Positions 33,475 to 44,026 are shown, counted from the stretch's first letter. The stretch is 64,000 nucleotides of DNA from Nocardioides sp. BP30 (GCF_029873215.1 NZ_CP123620.1:1426001-1490000), one strand, 5' to 3'. The notes: a model not told the origin generated them from the letters alone. Made by a program: numbers and translations.

Positions 33475-33903
33475 GTGCTGACCATCGACCAGGCGACGTA
33501 CGACGCCATCGTCGCCCACGCCAAGCGGGACCACCCCGACGAGGCCTGTGGCATCGTCGCCGGCCCGGAGGGCAGCGACCGTGCGGAGCGGTTGGTCGAG
33601 ATGGTCAACGCGGCCGGCAGCCCGACGTTCTACGAGTTCGACTCCACCGACCTGCTCCAGCTCTACAAGGAGATGGACGCGCGCGACGAGGAGCCGGTGG
33701 TGGTCTACCACTCCCACACCGCGACCGAGGCCTATCCCAGCCGCACCGACATCGGCCTGGCCAGCGAGCCGAACGCCCACTATGTGCTGGTCAGCACCCG
33801 CGAGCACGGGAATAACCCGGGCCCCGTCGAGTTTCGTTCCTATCGGATCGTCGAGGGCGAGGTGACCGAGGAAGAGGTCACCGTCGTGCCGGCGCTGTCC
33901 TGA
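33475..33903 (+). CDS. mec: JAMM metalloprotease Mec (CysO-cysteine peptidase)
   Basis: The 142-residue protein has the JAMM zinc motif YHSHTATEAYPSRTD, with H79, H81, S89 and D92 at the right spacing, and the catalytic Glu23 in HPDEACGI. In M. tuberculosis Mec releases cysteine from the CysO-cysteine adduct made by CysM. It is followed by cysO after 82 nt and cysM. JAMM enzymes of this group can also trim residues beyond the Gly-Gly of ubiquitin-like carriers, which matters because CysO here has such an extension. The GTG start at 33475 was chosen for the family N-terminus. Confidence 0.93.
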   Translation: MLTIDQATYDAIVAHAKRDHPDEACGIVAGPEGSDRAERLVEMVNAAGSPTFYEFDSTDLLQLYKEMDARDEEPVVVYHSHTATEAYPSRTDIGLASEPNAHYVLVSTREHGNNPGPVEFRSYRIVEGEVTEEEVTVVPALS

Positions 33904-33985
33904 CCGCACCCGCCTGACGCACGTCCTACCAGCAGCACGCATCGAGCCTTCGGCTGTGAAGCCGGCCAAGAAACAAGGAGAAGAC

Positions 33986-35240
<1,255 letters not shown>

Positions 35241-35254
35241 CCGCTCGCCGAGAC

Positions 35255-35343
35255 GTCACCTGTGGTGGGTCGAGGCGTCGGTTTCTGTCTCTCGGGACGA
35301 GGTCGGTCCGCCGAAACTGACCTCTCGACCCGCAACAGGTGAC
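35255..35343. repeat. Long imperfect inverted repeat related to the 28.6-kb palindrome
   Basis: Outer arms at 35255-35274 and 35324-35343 match 18 of 20 bases when one is inverted, and the inner bases (GTC-N-GTTTC type) extend the pairing. The left arm has GTCACC-N3-GG-N-GGGTCGAG, as in the palindrome at 28609-28676. It lies between cysM and the convergent tetR gene, so it may terminate both. Confidence 0.75.
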
Positions 35344-35376
35344 TCCTCGGCGGGTGTCTGGCGGCCTCGGCGGGTG

Positions 35377-35976
35377 TCAGGCGTGCTGCGGGATCGCGCG
35401 CAGCGCCACGTCGACCGACGCGTGCAGGCTGGCGCGGTCGACGCCGGCCGCGGCGTGGACCGCATGACCCTCGCTGAGCGCCATCACGAACCGGGCCATC
35501 GCCTCCGGGTCGGTCTCGGCCGGGAGGTCGCCGTCGGCCACCGCCCGCGCCAGCCGCTCGGCCAGCCCGCGCTCGCCGGCGAGGCGGCTGGAGGCCAGGA
35601 ATGCTGCGACGCGTCCGCCATCGGAGCCGGTGGCCAGCGCTCCCTGCACCGACAGGCAGCCCGAGGGGCGGTCCGGCTGCGTGAGCGCGTCGACGTTCGC
35701 GTGCAGGAAGGACGCGACCACCTCGTACGCCGTCGGCTGGTCGAGCGCCTCGCGCGCGTAGGCCATGTCGACCTCGGCGTACCTGCTCACCGCGCGCTGG
35801 AAGAGCGCCTCCTTGTCGCCGAACGCGGCGTAGAGACTCGGACGGTTGATGCCCATGGCCTCGGTCAGTGCTGTGAGGGAGGCGCCCTCGTACCCGAGCC
35901 GCCAGAACACCTCGACCGCCCGATCGAGCGCCTCGTCGACGTCGAAGGCCCGGGGCCTCCCGCGGGTCGTGGACAT
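35377..35976 (-). CDS. TetR family transcriptional regulator
   Basis: The 199-residue protein has RGRPRAFDVDEALDRAVEVFWRLGYEGASLTALTEAMGINRPSLYAAFGDKEALFQRAVSRY, the TetR DNA-binding domain, and a ligand domain with RPSGCLSVQGAL. An in-frame GTG at 35988 is an alternative start, but AGGAG sits only one base before it and 13 before the ATG. It is divergent from an SDR gene, with two similar 16-bp palindromes between. Regulation of itself and the SDR gene is the simple inference. Confidence 0.9.
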   Translation of the reverse strand: MSTTRGRPRAFDVDEALDRAVEVFWRLGYEGASLTALTEAMGINRPSLYAAFGDKEALFQRAVSRYAEVDMAYAREALDQPTAYEVVASFLHANVDALTQPDRPSGCLSVQGALATGSDGGRVAAFLASSRLAGERGLAERLARAVADGDLPAETDPEAMARFVMALSEGHAVHAAAGVDRASLHASVDVALRAIPQHA

Positions 35977-36003
35977 GCCGTTCGTCACGCTCCTTCACCG
36001 TTC

Positions 36004-36079
36004 TGGATCGAACGGTACAAATTTATCTCGCTCCTGGGAATGAAGACGGCTCGTGCTGACTTATGTACCGCACGATACA
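36004..36079. promoter_or_regulatory. Pair of inverted operator-like sites
   Basis: TGGATCGAACGGTACA (36004-36019, its complement TGTACCGTTCGATCCA) and TGTACCGCACGATACA (36064-36079) share TGTACCG-N2-CGATNCA. They lie in the tetR/SDR gap, 60 bp centre to centre. The first would cover the tetR promoter and the second the SDR promoter. Confidence 0.65.
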
Positions 36080-36128
36080 AAAAGGCGGCCCGCTACCGAG
36101 CGGGCGCCCATCACAGGAGGAGAAGGTC

Positions 36129-36878
36129 ATGGCACGCTTCGAGAACAAGACGGTCCTGGTCACCGGTGGCACGTCGGGCATCGGTCTGGCGGCGGCGCGG
36201 CGGTTCGCCGCGGAGGGCGCACGGGTCTTCGTGACCGGTCGACGCCAGGAGGCCCTCGACCAGGCGGTGGCCGAGATCGGTCCGGCCGCCACCGGCGTGC
36301 GCGGCGACGTCGCCGACCTGGCCGATCTGGATCGCGTGGTCGCCGCCATCGAGAAGGCGGGGCGCGGACTGGACGTGGTCTTCGCCAACGCCGGCGGCGG
36401 GGAGTTCGCCGCGATCGAGGACATCACCTGGCAGCACTACGCCGACACCTTCAACGCCAACGTGGGCGGCACGATCTTCACCGTGCAGAAGGCGCTTCCG
36501 CTGCTCAACGCCGGGGCGGCGATCGTGATCACCAGCTCCAACATCGACGTCAAGGGCGTGCCGGCGTTCAGCGTGTACGCCGCCTCCAAGGCAGCGCTGC
36601 GCTCCTTCACCAGGAGCTGGGCCGCCGAGCTCACCGGCCGGGGGATCCGGGTCAACAGCATCGCTCCCGGTCCGATCGGGACGCCCGGTCTCAGCGGCCT
36701 GGCACCGGATGCCGGCGCTGCCGAGCAGCTGTTCGAGGGCCTGGCCAGCGGGGTGCCGATGGGACGGCTGGGCACCACCGACGAGGTCGCCGACCCGGTG
36801 CTGTTCCTCGCCTCCGACGCCAGCTCCTACCTCACCGGCACCGAGTTGTACGTCGACGGCGGCGCCAGCCAGGTCTGA
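36129..36878 (+). CDS. SDR family oxidoreductase
   Basis: The 249-residue protein has TGGTSGIGLAAARRFAAEGARVFVTGR (the glycine motif and an Arg that favours NADP), NAGGGEF in place of NNAG, Ser in VITSSNIDVKGVPAFSVYAASKAAL with the YxxxK pair, and a C-terminus TELYVDGGASQV. It has AGGAGGAGAAGG ahead of the ATG, a very strong ribosome-binding site. Substrate unknown. Divergence from a TetR gene suggests induction by a small molecule, as seen for SDR/TetR detoxification pairs. Confidence 0.88.
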   Translation: MARFENKTVLVTGGTSGIGLAAARRFAAEGARVFVTGRRQEALDQAVAEIGPAATGVRGDVADLADLDRVVAAIEKAGRGLDVVFANAGGGEFAAIEDITWQHYADTFNANVGGTIFTVQKALPLLNAGAAIVITSSNIDVKGVPAFSVYAASKAALRSFTRSWAAELTGRGIRVNSIAPGPIGTPGLSGLAPDAGAAEQLFEGLASGVPMGRLGTTDEVADPVLFLASDASSYLTGTELYVDGGASQV

Positions 36879-36887
36879 CAGACTCCG

Positions 36888-36905
36888 GACGGTCCGCGGA
36901 CCGTC
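36888..36905. repeat. 18-bp perfect palindrome between SDR and next gene
   Basis: GACGGTCCGCGGACCGTC is perfectly self-complementary. It lies 10 nt after the SDR stop and may weaken read-through or bind a regulator. Two 12-bp tandem copies (ATCGAGACAGAG, 36917-36940) follow, just ahead of the next ribosome-binding site. Confidence 0.55.
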
Positions 36906-36949
36906 TCCGGGCAGACATCGAGACAGAGATCGAGACAGAAGGAGCGCCG

Positions 36950-37309
36950 ATGGACGAGAGTGTCGCCGCGCTGATGCGCGCCAACCTGCACCTGGTCTTC
37001 GGAGAGCGTGACGCCGTGCGACGGACCTCGGCCGCCGAGAGCACCTACGCCGAGGACGTCACCTTCGCCGACGAGGACGGCCCCATCACGGGCCGCGAGG
37101 CCGTCGTCGAGCGCGCTCGGGCGCTGCTCGACAGGGTGCCGCCGGAGTTCACCTTCGCCGAGGACGGCCCGATCTACGGTGACGGCTCCAGGGCCGCGCT
37201 CGCCTGGCGGTTCGGGCCGCCGGGCGGCGCGCCCGTGGTCCGCGGCCTGGACATCGCCACCATCGCCGCCGGCCGGATCAGCGCCCTCGAGACGCTGCTC
37301 CTCAGCTGA
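36950..37309 (+). CDS. SnoaL/NTF2-like protein
   Basis: The 119-residue protein has helix MDESVAALMRANLHLVFGERD, then YAEDVTFADEDGPITGREAVVERARALL and a run of strands ending [20 protein letters not shown]. This is the cone-shaped NTF2-like fold used by SnoaL-type cyclases, hydrolases and many carriers. The Asp residues near the pocket are compatible with an enzyme. AAGGAG precedes the ATG. Probably co-transcribed with the SDR gene, so it may act on the same compound. Its end overlaps the convergent hydrolase gene by 8 nt. Confidence 0.75.
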   Translation: MDESVAALMRANLHLVFGERDAVRRTSAAESTYAEDVTFADEDGPITGREAVVERARALLDRVPPEFTFAEDGPIYGDGSRAALAWRFGPPGGAPVVRGLDIATIAAGRISALETLLLS

Positions 37310-38051
37310 TCGGCGAGCCTGCGCAGACGGTGTCGAGGAACCCGCGCACGACGTAGGACACGAACGCGGGCCGCTCGACCACCAGCAGGTGGCCGGTCCC
37401 GGGCACGATGCAGAGCTCGGCGCCCGGGACCGAGCGGGCGATCAGCGCGGTGTGCTCCAGGGCGACGAGATCGTGCTGGCCGGCCATCACCAGGGTGGGC
37501 GCGGTGATCGTCGCCAGGGAGGTCGCCGGGATGCGGGGCTCGACCTCCCACAGCGCGTGCAGCTTCCCCTCCACGCGGGCGACGAGCTCCGCGCCCCCGG
37601 GCGAGAGCGCGGCGTTGCGCACCTCGATCTCGTGCGCGAGGCCCGTCGGCATCGCCCGCTCGGAGCCGTCGGTCCGCAAGCCGCCGGGATCGAGGTTCGC
37701 CGCGATCGGGACCAGCGACCGGACCCGGCCGGGGTGGTCGCGGGCCAGCAGCAGCCCGATGATCGCGCCGTCGCTGAACCCGACCAGGTGGGCGTCGGCG
37801 AGGCCGAGCGCGTCCAGGTAGGCCAGCGTGTCGGCGACGGCCTCGGCATAGGAGTAGGGCCCCTCGCGGTCGGGCGTGCGACCGTGCCCCGGCCGCTCGG
37901 CGGCGTGCACGCGGTAGGCACCGCCCAGCGACTCCGCCAGCGGGCGCAGCTCCTCCAGGGAGCAACCGCCACCGTGCAGCAGCACGACGGGCGGCCCGTC
38001 GCCGGCCACCTCGTGGTAGCTCTCCACGCCGCGCAGCCTCAGGTACGGCAC
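37302..38051 (-). CDS. Alpha/beta hydrolase
   Basis: From the GTG at 38051 (GAGGAGG upstream) the protein is 249 residues. [15 protein letters not shown] supplies the oxyanion hole, GFSDGAIIG the nucleophile elbow (Ser), AGQHDLV the Asp and [11 protein letters not shown] the His, so the triad is complete. Esterase, haloalkane- or epoxide-hydrolase-like activity is possible; the substrate is unknown. It is divergent from murI with 67 nt between starts. Confidence 0.86.
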   Translation of the reverse strand: MPYLRLRGVESYHEVAGDGPPVVLLHGGGCSLEELRPLAESLGGAYRVHAAERPGHGRTPDREGPYSYAEAVADTLAYLDALGLADAHLVGFSDGAIIGLLLARDHPGRVRSLVPIAANLDPGGLRTDGSERAMPTGLAHEIEVRNAALSPGGAELVARVEGKLHALWEVEPRIPATSLATITAPTLVMAGQHDLVALEHTALIARSVPGAELCIVPGTGHLLVVERPAFVSYVVRGFLDTVCAGSPIS

Positions 38052-38118
38052 AGATCCTCCTCGGCCCACACCGGGCGTGCGGTCGCGCCCCATCGTGCCA
38101 GCGTTAGCCTGGTGCCTT

Positions 38119-38943
38119 GTGCGCGGCCTGATCCCCTCCCTCGACCCCGATGCCCCGATCGGCATCTTCGACTCGGGCTTCGGTGGCCTCACCGTGGCGC
38201 GGTCGGTGATCGACCAGTTGCCGCACGAGTCCATCCTGTACGTCGGCGACACCGCGCGGGCGCCGTACGGCGAGAAGCCGATCGCAGAGGTCCGCGAGTA
38301 TGCCCTGGAGTGCCTCGACCACCTCGTCGAACAGGGTGTCAAGGCCCTGGTCATCGCCTGCAACTCGGCGAGTGCGGCGATGCTGCGTGACGCCCGGGAG
38401 CGCTACGACGTGCCGGTCGTCGAGGTGATCCTGCCCGCGACCCGCCGCGCCGTCGCCGCCAGCCGGACCGGTCGGATCGGCGTGATCTGCACCGAGGCCA
38501 CCGCCGAGTCGATGGCGTACGACGACGCCTTCGCGGCAGCGCCGCACGTCACCCTGACCACCCAGGCGTGCCCGCGGTTCGTGCCGCTGGTCGAGCAGGG
38601 CATCACCTCGGGCGAGGACCTGCTGCGGGCCGCCCACGAGTACCTCGACCCGCTCACCAGCGCCGGCATCGACACCTTGATCCTGGGGTGCACGCACTAC
38701 CCGCTGCTGACGGGGGTCATCTCGTATGTGATGGGGGACAACGTCACGCTGGTGAGCAGCGCGGAGGAGTCGGCCAAGGACGTCTACCGGATGCTGGCCC
38801 GACGCGACCTCATGCGGGCTGGCGGCGAGCCGGCGTACACGTTCCTCACCACCGGTGCGCCCGAGCAGTTCGAGACGATCGGGCGGCGCTTCCTCGGACC
38901 GGAGCTGGCGAATGCGCGCCAGTTCGTGGGTGGGCTCGCCTAA
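38119..38943 (+). CDS. murI: Glutamate racemase
   Basis: MurI makes D-glutamate for peptidoglycan. The 274-residue protein has [38 protein letters not shown] with the catalytic Asp, the first Cys in [11 protein letters not shown] and the second in [11 protein letters not shown]. The GTG at 38119 gives a short leader before the motif. Its place after the cysteine operon and before an Rv1339-like gene is the same as in M. tuberculosis, apart from the inserted TetR/SDR/hydrolase genes. Confidence 0.96.
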   Translation: MRGLIPSLDPDAPIGIFDSGFGGLTVARSVIDQLPHESILYVGDTARAPYGEKPIAEVREYALECLDHLVEQGVKALVIACNSASAAMLRDARERYDVPVVEVILPATRRAVAASRTGRIGVICTEATAESMAYDDAFAAAPHVTLTTQACPRFVPLVEQGITSGEDLLRAAHEYLDPLTSAGIDTLILGCTHYPLLTGVISYVMGDNVTLVSSAEESAKDVYRMLARRDLMRAGGEPAYTFLTTGAPEQFETIGRRFLGPELANARQFVGGLA

Positions 38944-39086
38944 AGGCCCCGCCGCCGACGCGACCCGCGAGCTCGACCCCTGCTCTAGGGTCGGGGGAGG
39001 CGGTCGTCACGTGTGACCTCGGTCAAGGCGTGCTGCCAAGCGTCCGGTGAAGGCCTAGCCTTGCCTCTCATGTGCGGAGGAGTCTC

Positions 39087-39860
39087 GTGAAGCTGTCGAT
39101 CGTCGGGTGCAGCGGCTCCTACCCGGGCCCGGACTCGCCCGCCAGCTGCTACCTGGTCCAGGCCGACGACGCCGAGGGCCGCACCTGGAACCTCCTCCTG
39201 GACCTCGGCAACGGCGCTCTGGGCGCGCTGCACCGCTACATCGACCCCCTGCAGCTGGACGCGATCCTGCTCAGTCACCTGCACGCCGACCACTGCATCG
39301 ACATCACCAGCTATTACGTGCTGCGCAAGTACCACCCCACCGGCTCGCAGCCGGTGATCCCCATCCACGGTCCGAAGGGCTCCGCGCGCCGCCTGGCGCA
39401 CGCCTTCGACTTGCCCCGCAAGCCCGGGATGCGCGAGGAGTTCGCGTTCCACCGCTACCGGGACGCCTTCAACATCGGCCCCTTCACGATCGAGCCGCGG
39501 GCCGTCGACCACCTCGGCATGCCCGCGTACGGCATGCGGATCACCGCGGATGGCGCGACGTTGGCCTACAGCGGCGACACCGGGCCTACCGACGTACTGG
39601 TCGAGCTTGCCGAGGGCGCCGACCTGTTCCTGTGCGAGGCGTCCTTCCGGGAGGAGGACGACAACCCGCCCAGCCTGCACCTCACCGGGCGGGAGGCCGG
39701 CGAGGCCGCGCAGCGGGCGGGAGCCAAGCGACTCGTCATCACGCACGTCCCGCCGTGGCATGACGCGGAGAAGATCCTGGCCGAGGCCGTACCCGTCTTC
39801 GACGGCCCCGCGGAGCTCGCTCGGGCGGGCGCGACGTACGTCCTGGGTGCGGGAGCCTGA
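39087..39860 (+). CDS. Metallo-beta-lactamase-fold hydrolase (Rv1339-like)
   Basis: The 257-residue protein has the metal motif SHLHADHCID (HxHxDH), an additional His in RAVDHLGMPAYGMRI, Asp in YSGDTGPT and a terminal His in VITHVPPWHD, so two metals can bind. M. tuberculosis Rv1339, next to murI in the same order, has been reported as a cyclic-nucleotide phosphodiesterase. That role is carried over by position and pattern only. The start GTG at 39087 has GGAGGAG upstream. Confidence 0.86.
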   Translation: MKLSIVGCSGSYPGPDSPASCYLVQADDAEGRTWNLLLDLGNGALGALHRYIDPLQLDAILLSHLHADHCIDITSYYVLRKYHPTGSQPVIPIHGPKGSARRLAHAFDLPRKPGMREEFAFHRYRDAFNIGPFTIEPRAVDHLGMPAYGMRITADGATLAYSGDTGPTDVLVELAEGADLFLCEASFREEDDNPPSLHLTGREAGEAAQRAGAKRLVITHVPPWHDAEKILAEAVPVFDGPAELARAGATYVLGAGA

Positions 39861-39962
39861 GGCACCCTCCACGCCGAGGTGGGGTCGGCCGTGACATCTG
39901 TCCTGGCCCGATCAGGGGTTTCCCGGATGCATCCGGCGCTCGGACAGGGCAGGGTGGACCCC

Positions 39963-40865
39963 ATGATCAAGGTAGAGGGTCTGACCCGGACCTATGGGAG
40001 CTACACCGCCGTCGACGACGTCAGCTTCGAGTGTCAGCCGGGCCGGGTCACCGGCTTCCTCGGGCCCAACGGTGCCGGCAAGTCCACCACCATGCGCATC
40101 ATCGTCGGCCTGACCCCGCCGACCAGGGGCAGCGCCACCGTCAAGGGGGTGCACTACCACGACCTGCCGAACCCCGGGCGCACGGTCGGGGTGCTGCTGG
40201 ATGCGTCCGCCCAGCACGATGGCCGCACCGGCCGCGAGGTGCTGAGCCTGGGCGCGATGGCGATGGGTCTGCCCGCCAGCCGCGTCGACGAGATGCTGCA
40301 CCTGGTCTCGCTCAGCCCGAGTGAGGCCAAGCGCCGCATCCGCAACTACTCGCTCGGCATGCGGCAGCGGCTGGGCATCGCGCATGCGTTGCTGGGCGAT
40401 CCCGAGGTGCTCATCCTGGACGAGCCGGCCAACGGCTTGGACCCCGCAGGCATACGGTGGATGCGCGGTCTGCTCAAGTCGTACGCCGACCGGGGCGGCA
40501 CCGTGCTGCTCTCCAGCCACCTGCTGCACGAGGTGGAGCTCATCGCCGACGAGATGATCCTCATCGGCAAGGGCAAGATCGTCGCTCAGGGTGACCGGCA
40601 GTCGCTGCTGGCACACAACGGCAAGGTCGAGGCGCTGGTCACCTCGCTGGACAACGAGGCGCTCTCCCGGGCGCTGGCCGCCAAGGGAATCGGCGTCGTA
40701 CCCGCCGGCGACGGGCTGCGCGTGGCCGCCGAGCCGGTCGAGGTCGGCCGCACCGCCGTCGAGCACCACATCGTCCTGACCGACCTGCGCTCCGGCGACG
40801 GCGGTCTGGAGGAGCTGTTCCTGCAGCTCACCGCCGACACCCAGCGCGAAGGAGCACTGGCATGA
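39963..40865 (+). CDS. ABC transporter ATP-binding protein
   Basis: The 300-residue protein has Walker A GPNGAGKST, the signature YSLGMRQRLGIAHALLG (LSxGQ variant YSLGMRQ), Walker B LILDEPANGLDPAG and a switch His in LLSSHLLHE. The C-terminal 80 residues resemble the extra domain of multidrug/lantibiotic-type ABC-2 ATPases. Its stop overlaps the ATG of the permease gene by 4 nt. Likely an exporter; the cargo is unknown. Confidence 0.93.
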   Translation: MIKVEGLTRTYGSYTAVDDVSFECQPGRVTGFLGPNGAGKSTTMRIIVGLTPPTRGSATVKGVHYHDLPNPGRTVGVLLDASAQHDGRTGREVLSLGAMAMGLPASRVDEMLHLVSLSPSEAKRRIRNYSLGMRQRLGIAHALLGDPEVLILDEPANGLDPAGIRWMRGLLKSYADRGGTVLLSSHLLHEVELIADEMILIGKGKIVAQGDRQSLLAHNGKVEALVTSLDNEALSRALAAKGIGVVPAGDGLRVAAEPVEVGRTAVEHHIVLTDLRSGDGGLEELFLQLTADTQREGALA

Positions 40866-41671
40866 CCACCGTCCCCCAGACCCAGGCAGCCCCGGCGCGG
40901 CAGAGCGCAGGCGGCGGCATTCCGTTCAGCCGGCTGCTGCAGGTCGAGTTCCGCAAGTCCTGGGACACCCGCTCCGGCTTCTGGCTGCTGTTCTCGATCG
41001 GTGCCATCGTCTTCGTCGCAGAGCTGATCGCCGCGATCGTGCTGGCGGTGAACAACGAGAGCGATGTCGACTTCGGCACCTTCGCCACGGTGGCCGGCTT
41101 CATCAGCCAACTGCTTCTGCCGGTCCTCGGGATCATGCTGGTCACCTCCGAGTGGAGTCAGCGCACGGCGATGGTGACGTTCTCACTCGAGCCGCGACGC
41201 GGCCGCGTCGTCGAGGCCAAGATGACGGTCGGCCTACTCTGGACCGCCTTGACCGTCGCCTTCGCGCTCATGGTTGGTGCTGTCTTCAACCTGCTCTACG
41301 GCGCGATCGCAGGCCATCTCGACTGGTCGGGAGGAGCGGGGATCACCGGCTTCGTGATCACCCAGACGCTTGCGATGCTGCTCGGCTTCGCGCTGGCCGC
41401 GCTCCTGCTCAACACCCCGGCGGCCATCGTCATCTACTTCGCCTACCTGTTCGCGCTACCGACCATCCTCGCCATCGGCAGCGCCTTGATGGGCTGGTTC
41501 AAGTCCTTCCAGGAGTGGATCAACTACAGCGATGCCCAAAGCCCGCTCTACGACGGCTTCTGGAACATGAGCGGCTCAGAGTGGGGCAAGCTGCTCGTCT
41601 CCTGCGCTCTCTGGTTCGGCATCCCGCTCACCCTGGGACTGCGTCGGATCCTGCGCGCCGAGGTCAAGTAG
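40862..41671 (+). CDS. ABC transporter permease (ABC-2 type)
   Basis: The 269-residue protein has six predicted helices with a short N-terminal cytoplasmic stretch ending RLLQVEFRKSWDTRSGFWLL, typical of ABC-2 exporters that work as a homodimer with the preceding ATPase. A stretch VTSEWSQRTAMVTFSLEPRRGRVVEAK lies between helices 2 and 3, a feature of bacitracin/nisin-type and ABC-2 exporters. Coupled by ATGA overlap to the ATPase gene. A hairpin follows it. Confidence 0.88.
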   Translation: MTTVPQTQAAPARQSAGGGIPFSRLLQVEFRKSWDTRSGFWLLFSIGAIVFVAELIAAIVLAVNNESDVDFGTFATVAGFISQLLLPVLGIMLVTSEWSQRTAMVTFSLEPRRGRVVEAKMTVGLLWTALTVAFALMVGAVFNLLYGAIAGHLDWSGGAGITGFVITQTLAMLLGFALAALLLNTPAAIVIYFAYLFALPTILAIGSALMGWFKSFQEWINYSDAQSPLYDGFWNMSGSEWGKLLVSCALWFGIPLTLGLRRILRAEVK

Positions 41672-41698
41672 CCCCCTGACACCGCCGAACACGACACG

Positions 41699-41727
41699 CG
41701 ACGGGGCCCGGCACTGGCCGGCCCGTC
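41699..41727 (+). terminator. Hairpin after the ABC transporter genes
   Basis: CGACGGG-GC-CCGGC and GCCGG-CCCGTCG pair as 7 + 5 bp around a 2-nt bulge, with ACTG as the loop. It lies 28 nt after the permease stop and ahead of rph. Confidence 0.55.
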
Positions 41728-41797
41728 GTCGTCGGGGCCCGGCCGACCGCGACCGCCGGGGGCGGCCCTGTCGGCGCGGACCGTTAGGGTCGGGACC

Positions 41798-42511
41798 ATG
41801 ACGAGCCTCACCCGCGCCGACGGCCGCGCCAACGACGAGCTGCGCCCCATCACCATCACCCGCAACTGGCTCGACCACGCCGCCGGGGCGGTGCTGATCG
41901 AGTTCGGCCGGACCAGGGTGCTGTGCGCTGCCTCGGCCTCCGAGGGTGTGCCGCGGTGGCGCAAGGGCTCGGGGCTGGGCTGGGTCACCGCCGAGTACGC
42001 GATGCTCCCGGCGTCCACGAACACCCGCTCGGACCGCGAGTCGGTCAAGGGCCGGATCGGCGGCCGCACGCACGAGATCTCCCGGTTGATCGGGCGCTCG
42101 CTGCGCGCCGTCATCGACTACGAGAAGCTGGGCGAGAACACCATCCAGATCGACTGCGACGTCCTCCAGGCCGACGGCGGCACCCGCACGGCGTCGATCA
42201 CCGGCGCCTACATCGCGCTCGCGGACGCCTGTGCCAAGCTCGGCGTCCCGCAGGCGCTCACGGGTTCGGTGGCGGCGATCAGCGTGGGCATCATCGACGG
42301 CACCCCGCGGCTCGACCTGCCCTACGAGGAGGACGTCCGGGCCGAGACCGACATGAACATCGTCATGACCGGGGCCGGGAAGTTCGTCGAGGTGCAGGGC
42401 ACCGCCGAGGGCGCCGCCTTCGATCGCGCCGAGCTCGACGCGCTGCTCGCCCTGGGGGAGAAGGGTTGCGCCGACCTGACCCGGCTCCAGCAGGAGGCCC
42501 TGGCGCGATGA
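41798..42511 (+). CDS. rph: Ribonuclease PH
   Basis: RNase PH trims tRNA 3' ends using phosphate. The 237-residue protein has [59 protein letters not shown], and [27 protein letters not shown], all landmark stretches, with the catalytic Asp of [19 protein letters not shown]. The next gene, rdgB, overlaps by 4 nt, as is common in actinobacteria. Confidence 0.97.
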   Translation: MTSLTRADGRANDELRPITITRNWLDHAAGAVLIEFGRTRVLCAASASEGVPRWRKGSGLGWVTAEYAMLPASTNTRSDRESVKGRIGGRTHEISRLIGRSLRAVIDYEKLGENTIQIDCDVLQADGGTRTASITGAYIALADACAKLGVPQALTGSVAAISVGIIDGTPRLDLPYEEDVRAETDMNIVMTGAGKFVEVQGTAEGAAFDRAELDALLALGEKGCADLTRLQQEALAR

Positions 42512-43119
42512 GCGCTCAGCTCTTCGTCGCCTCCCGCAACGCCAAGAAGATTGCGGAGATGGAGCGCATCCTGGCCGCGCTCGTCCCCGGCGTGCAGGTG
42601 CTGGGTCTCGACGACGTGGACTTCTTCGAGGAGCCGGTCGAGGACGCGCCCACCTTCGAGGGCAACGCCCTGATCAAGGCCCGAGCCGGCTTCGCCGCCA
42701 CCGGGTTGCCCAGCGTCGCCGACGACTCGGGACTGTGCGTCGACGCGCTCAACGGCATGCCCGGTGTCCTCTCGGCGCGCTGGGGTGGCAGGCCCAAGAG
42801 CGACGAGCGGAACAACCAGCTGCTCCTCGATCAGCTGGGCGACGTGCCGGACGAGCGCAGGCAGGCCCACTTCTCCTGCGTGATCGCCTTCGCGTACGAC
42901 GGCGGCGAGCTCGTCGTCGAGGGCCGGATGGACGGCCGCGTCATCCGCGACCTCCGCGGGACCGGCGGCTTCGGCTACGACGGCCTGTTCGTCGCCGAGG
43001 AGACTCCCGACGGACGCACGAGCGCCGAGCTGAGCGTGGCGGAGAAGGACGCGATCTCCCATCGCGGCCGCGCCCTGCGCGAGATCGGGCCAAAGATCGC
43101 CGCCGTCCTCGCAGGCTGA
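42508..43119 (+). CDS. rdgB: XTP/dITP diphosphatase (RdgB/HAM1)
   Basis: The enzyme removes ITP, dITP and XTP from nucleotide pools. The 203-residue protein has [18 protein letters not shown] with the substrate-binding S-x-N-x-x-[26 protein letters not shown], and [15 protein letters not shown], with SHRGRALRE at the end. The ATG overlaps the rph stop (ATGA), implying coupled translation. Confidence 0.96.
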   Translation: MSAQLFVASRNAKKIAEMERILAALVPGVQVLGLDDVDFFEEPVEDAPTFEGNALIKARAGFAATGLPSVADDSGLCVDALNGMPGVLSARWGGRPKSDERNNQLLLDQLGDVPDERRQAHFSCVIAFAYDGGELVVEGRMDGRVIRDLRGTGGFGYDGLFVAEETPDGRTSAELSVAEKDAISHRGRALREIGPKIAAVLAG

Positions 43120-43162
43120 GAACCCTCGGGCGGCGCGCGCTGTGCTGGGGCACAATCCGGCC

Positions 43163-44026
43163 ATGACGCTCTACCGTGCCGCTGCCGAGGCCGTCGCAGG
43201 CTACGCCCAGCAGCCCAAGCTCTCCGAGATCTCCATCGCCGACGAGCGGGCAGCCGCACAGGAGGCGGCCGCGGCCGAGCCGCGCGAGGTGGTGGCGACG
43301 GTCGAGGACGTGGACGCGAACGGGGTGCGCTGCCGTCTCTACCGACCCGCCGATGCGCGCCCGGGCCTGGTCGTCCACGTCCACGGCGGAGGGTTCGTCT
43401 TCCACGACATCGACGTGCACGACGCAGCGGTGCGGCGCTTCGCCAACCGCGCTGGGCTGAGCGTGCTCAGCGTGGACTACCGCCGTCCGCCCGAGGACCG
43501 GTTCCCCTCCGCCGTGCAGGACGTCGATGCCGTCGTGGCCTGGCTCGAGGGGCGGGACCAGCCCGGCCCGCTGTTCGTCCACGGGGACAGTGCCGGTGGC
43601 AACCTCGCCCTGGTGGCCGCCCTGCGGCACCCCGGGCGGTTCACGGCCGCCGCGCTGATCTATCCCTTCCTCGACCCGTCGCAGGGCTTCGACTCCTACG
43701 ACACGGCGGCCGATGGGTTCGACCGCGAGGAGGCGGCCTGGTACTGGCAGCAGTACGCCGCCGACCCCACCGACCTGACCGATCCGGACCTGGCGCCCCT
43801 GCTCAGCGATCGGCTCGGCACGCTGCCACCGACCCTGGTCGTCACCGCCGAGCACGACCCGCTGCGCGACGAGGGCGAGGAGCTCGCCCGGCGACTGGAC
43901 GCACGCGGTGTCGACGTGACGGCGACGCGCTACCTCGGCCAGGTCCACGGGTTCTGGCGGGGCGCCCTCCCCGCCTCGGACCGGCTGATGCGGCAGGTCT
44001 CCGGGTTCCTCGCGGCCTACTCCTGA
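43163..44026 (+). CDS. HSL-family alpha/beta hydrolase (esterase)
   Basis: From ATG 43163 the protein is 287 residues. The HSL motif HVHGGGFV (oxyanion hole), Ser in HGDSAGGNLAL, Asp in TAEHDPLRDEG and His in GQVHGFWRG give a complete triad. Members of this family act on small esters and often resemble lipases. In M. tuberculosis a lipase gene (lipP) sits near tig, but here it precedes rpiB, so it may not be the same gene. The physiological substrate is unknown. Confidence 0.88.
   Translation: MTLYRAAAEAVAGYAQQPKLSEISIADERAAAQEAAAAEPREVVATVEDVDANGVRCRLYRPADARPGLVVHVHGGGFVFHDIDVHDAAVRRFANRAGLSVLSVDYRRPPEDRFPSAVQDVDAVVAWLEGRDQPGPLFVHGDSAGGNLALVAALRHPGRFTAAALIYPFLDPSQGFDSYDTAADGFDREEAAWYWQQYAADPTDLTDPDLAPLLSDRLGTLPPTLVVTAEHDPLRDEGEELARRLDARGVDVTATRYLGQVHGFWRGALPASDRLMRQVSGFLAAYS

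Noticed and set aside
33904..33985. Attenuator hairpins between mec and cysO
   Set aside because: Overlapping short inverted repeats (AGCC-TTC-GGCT, CGGCT-GTGA-AGCCG) can be drawn, but stems are only 4-5 bp and there is no Cys-rich leader peptide.
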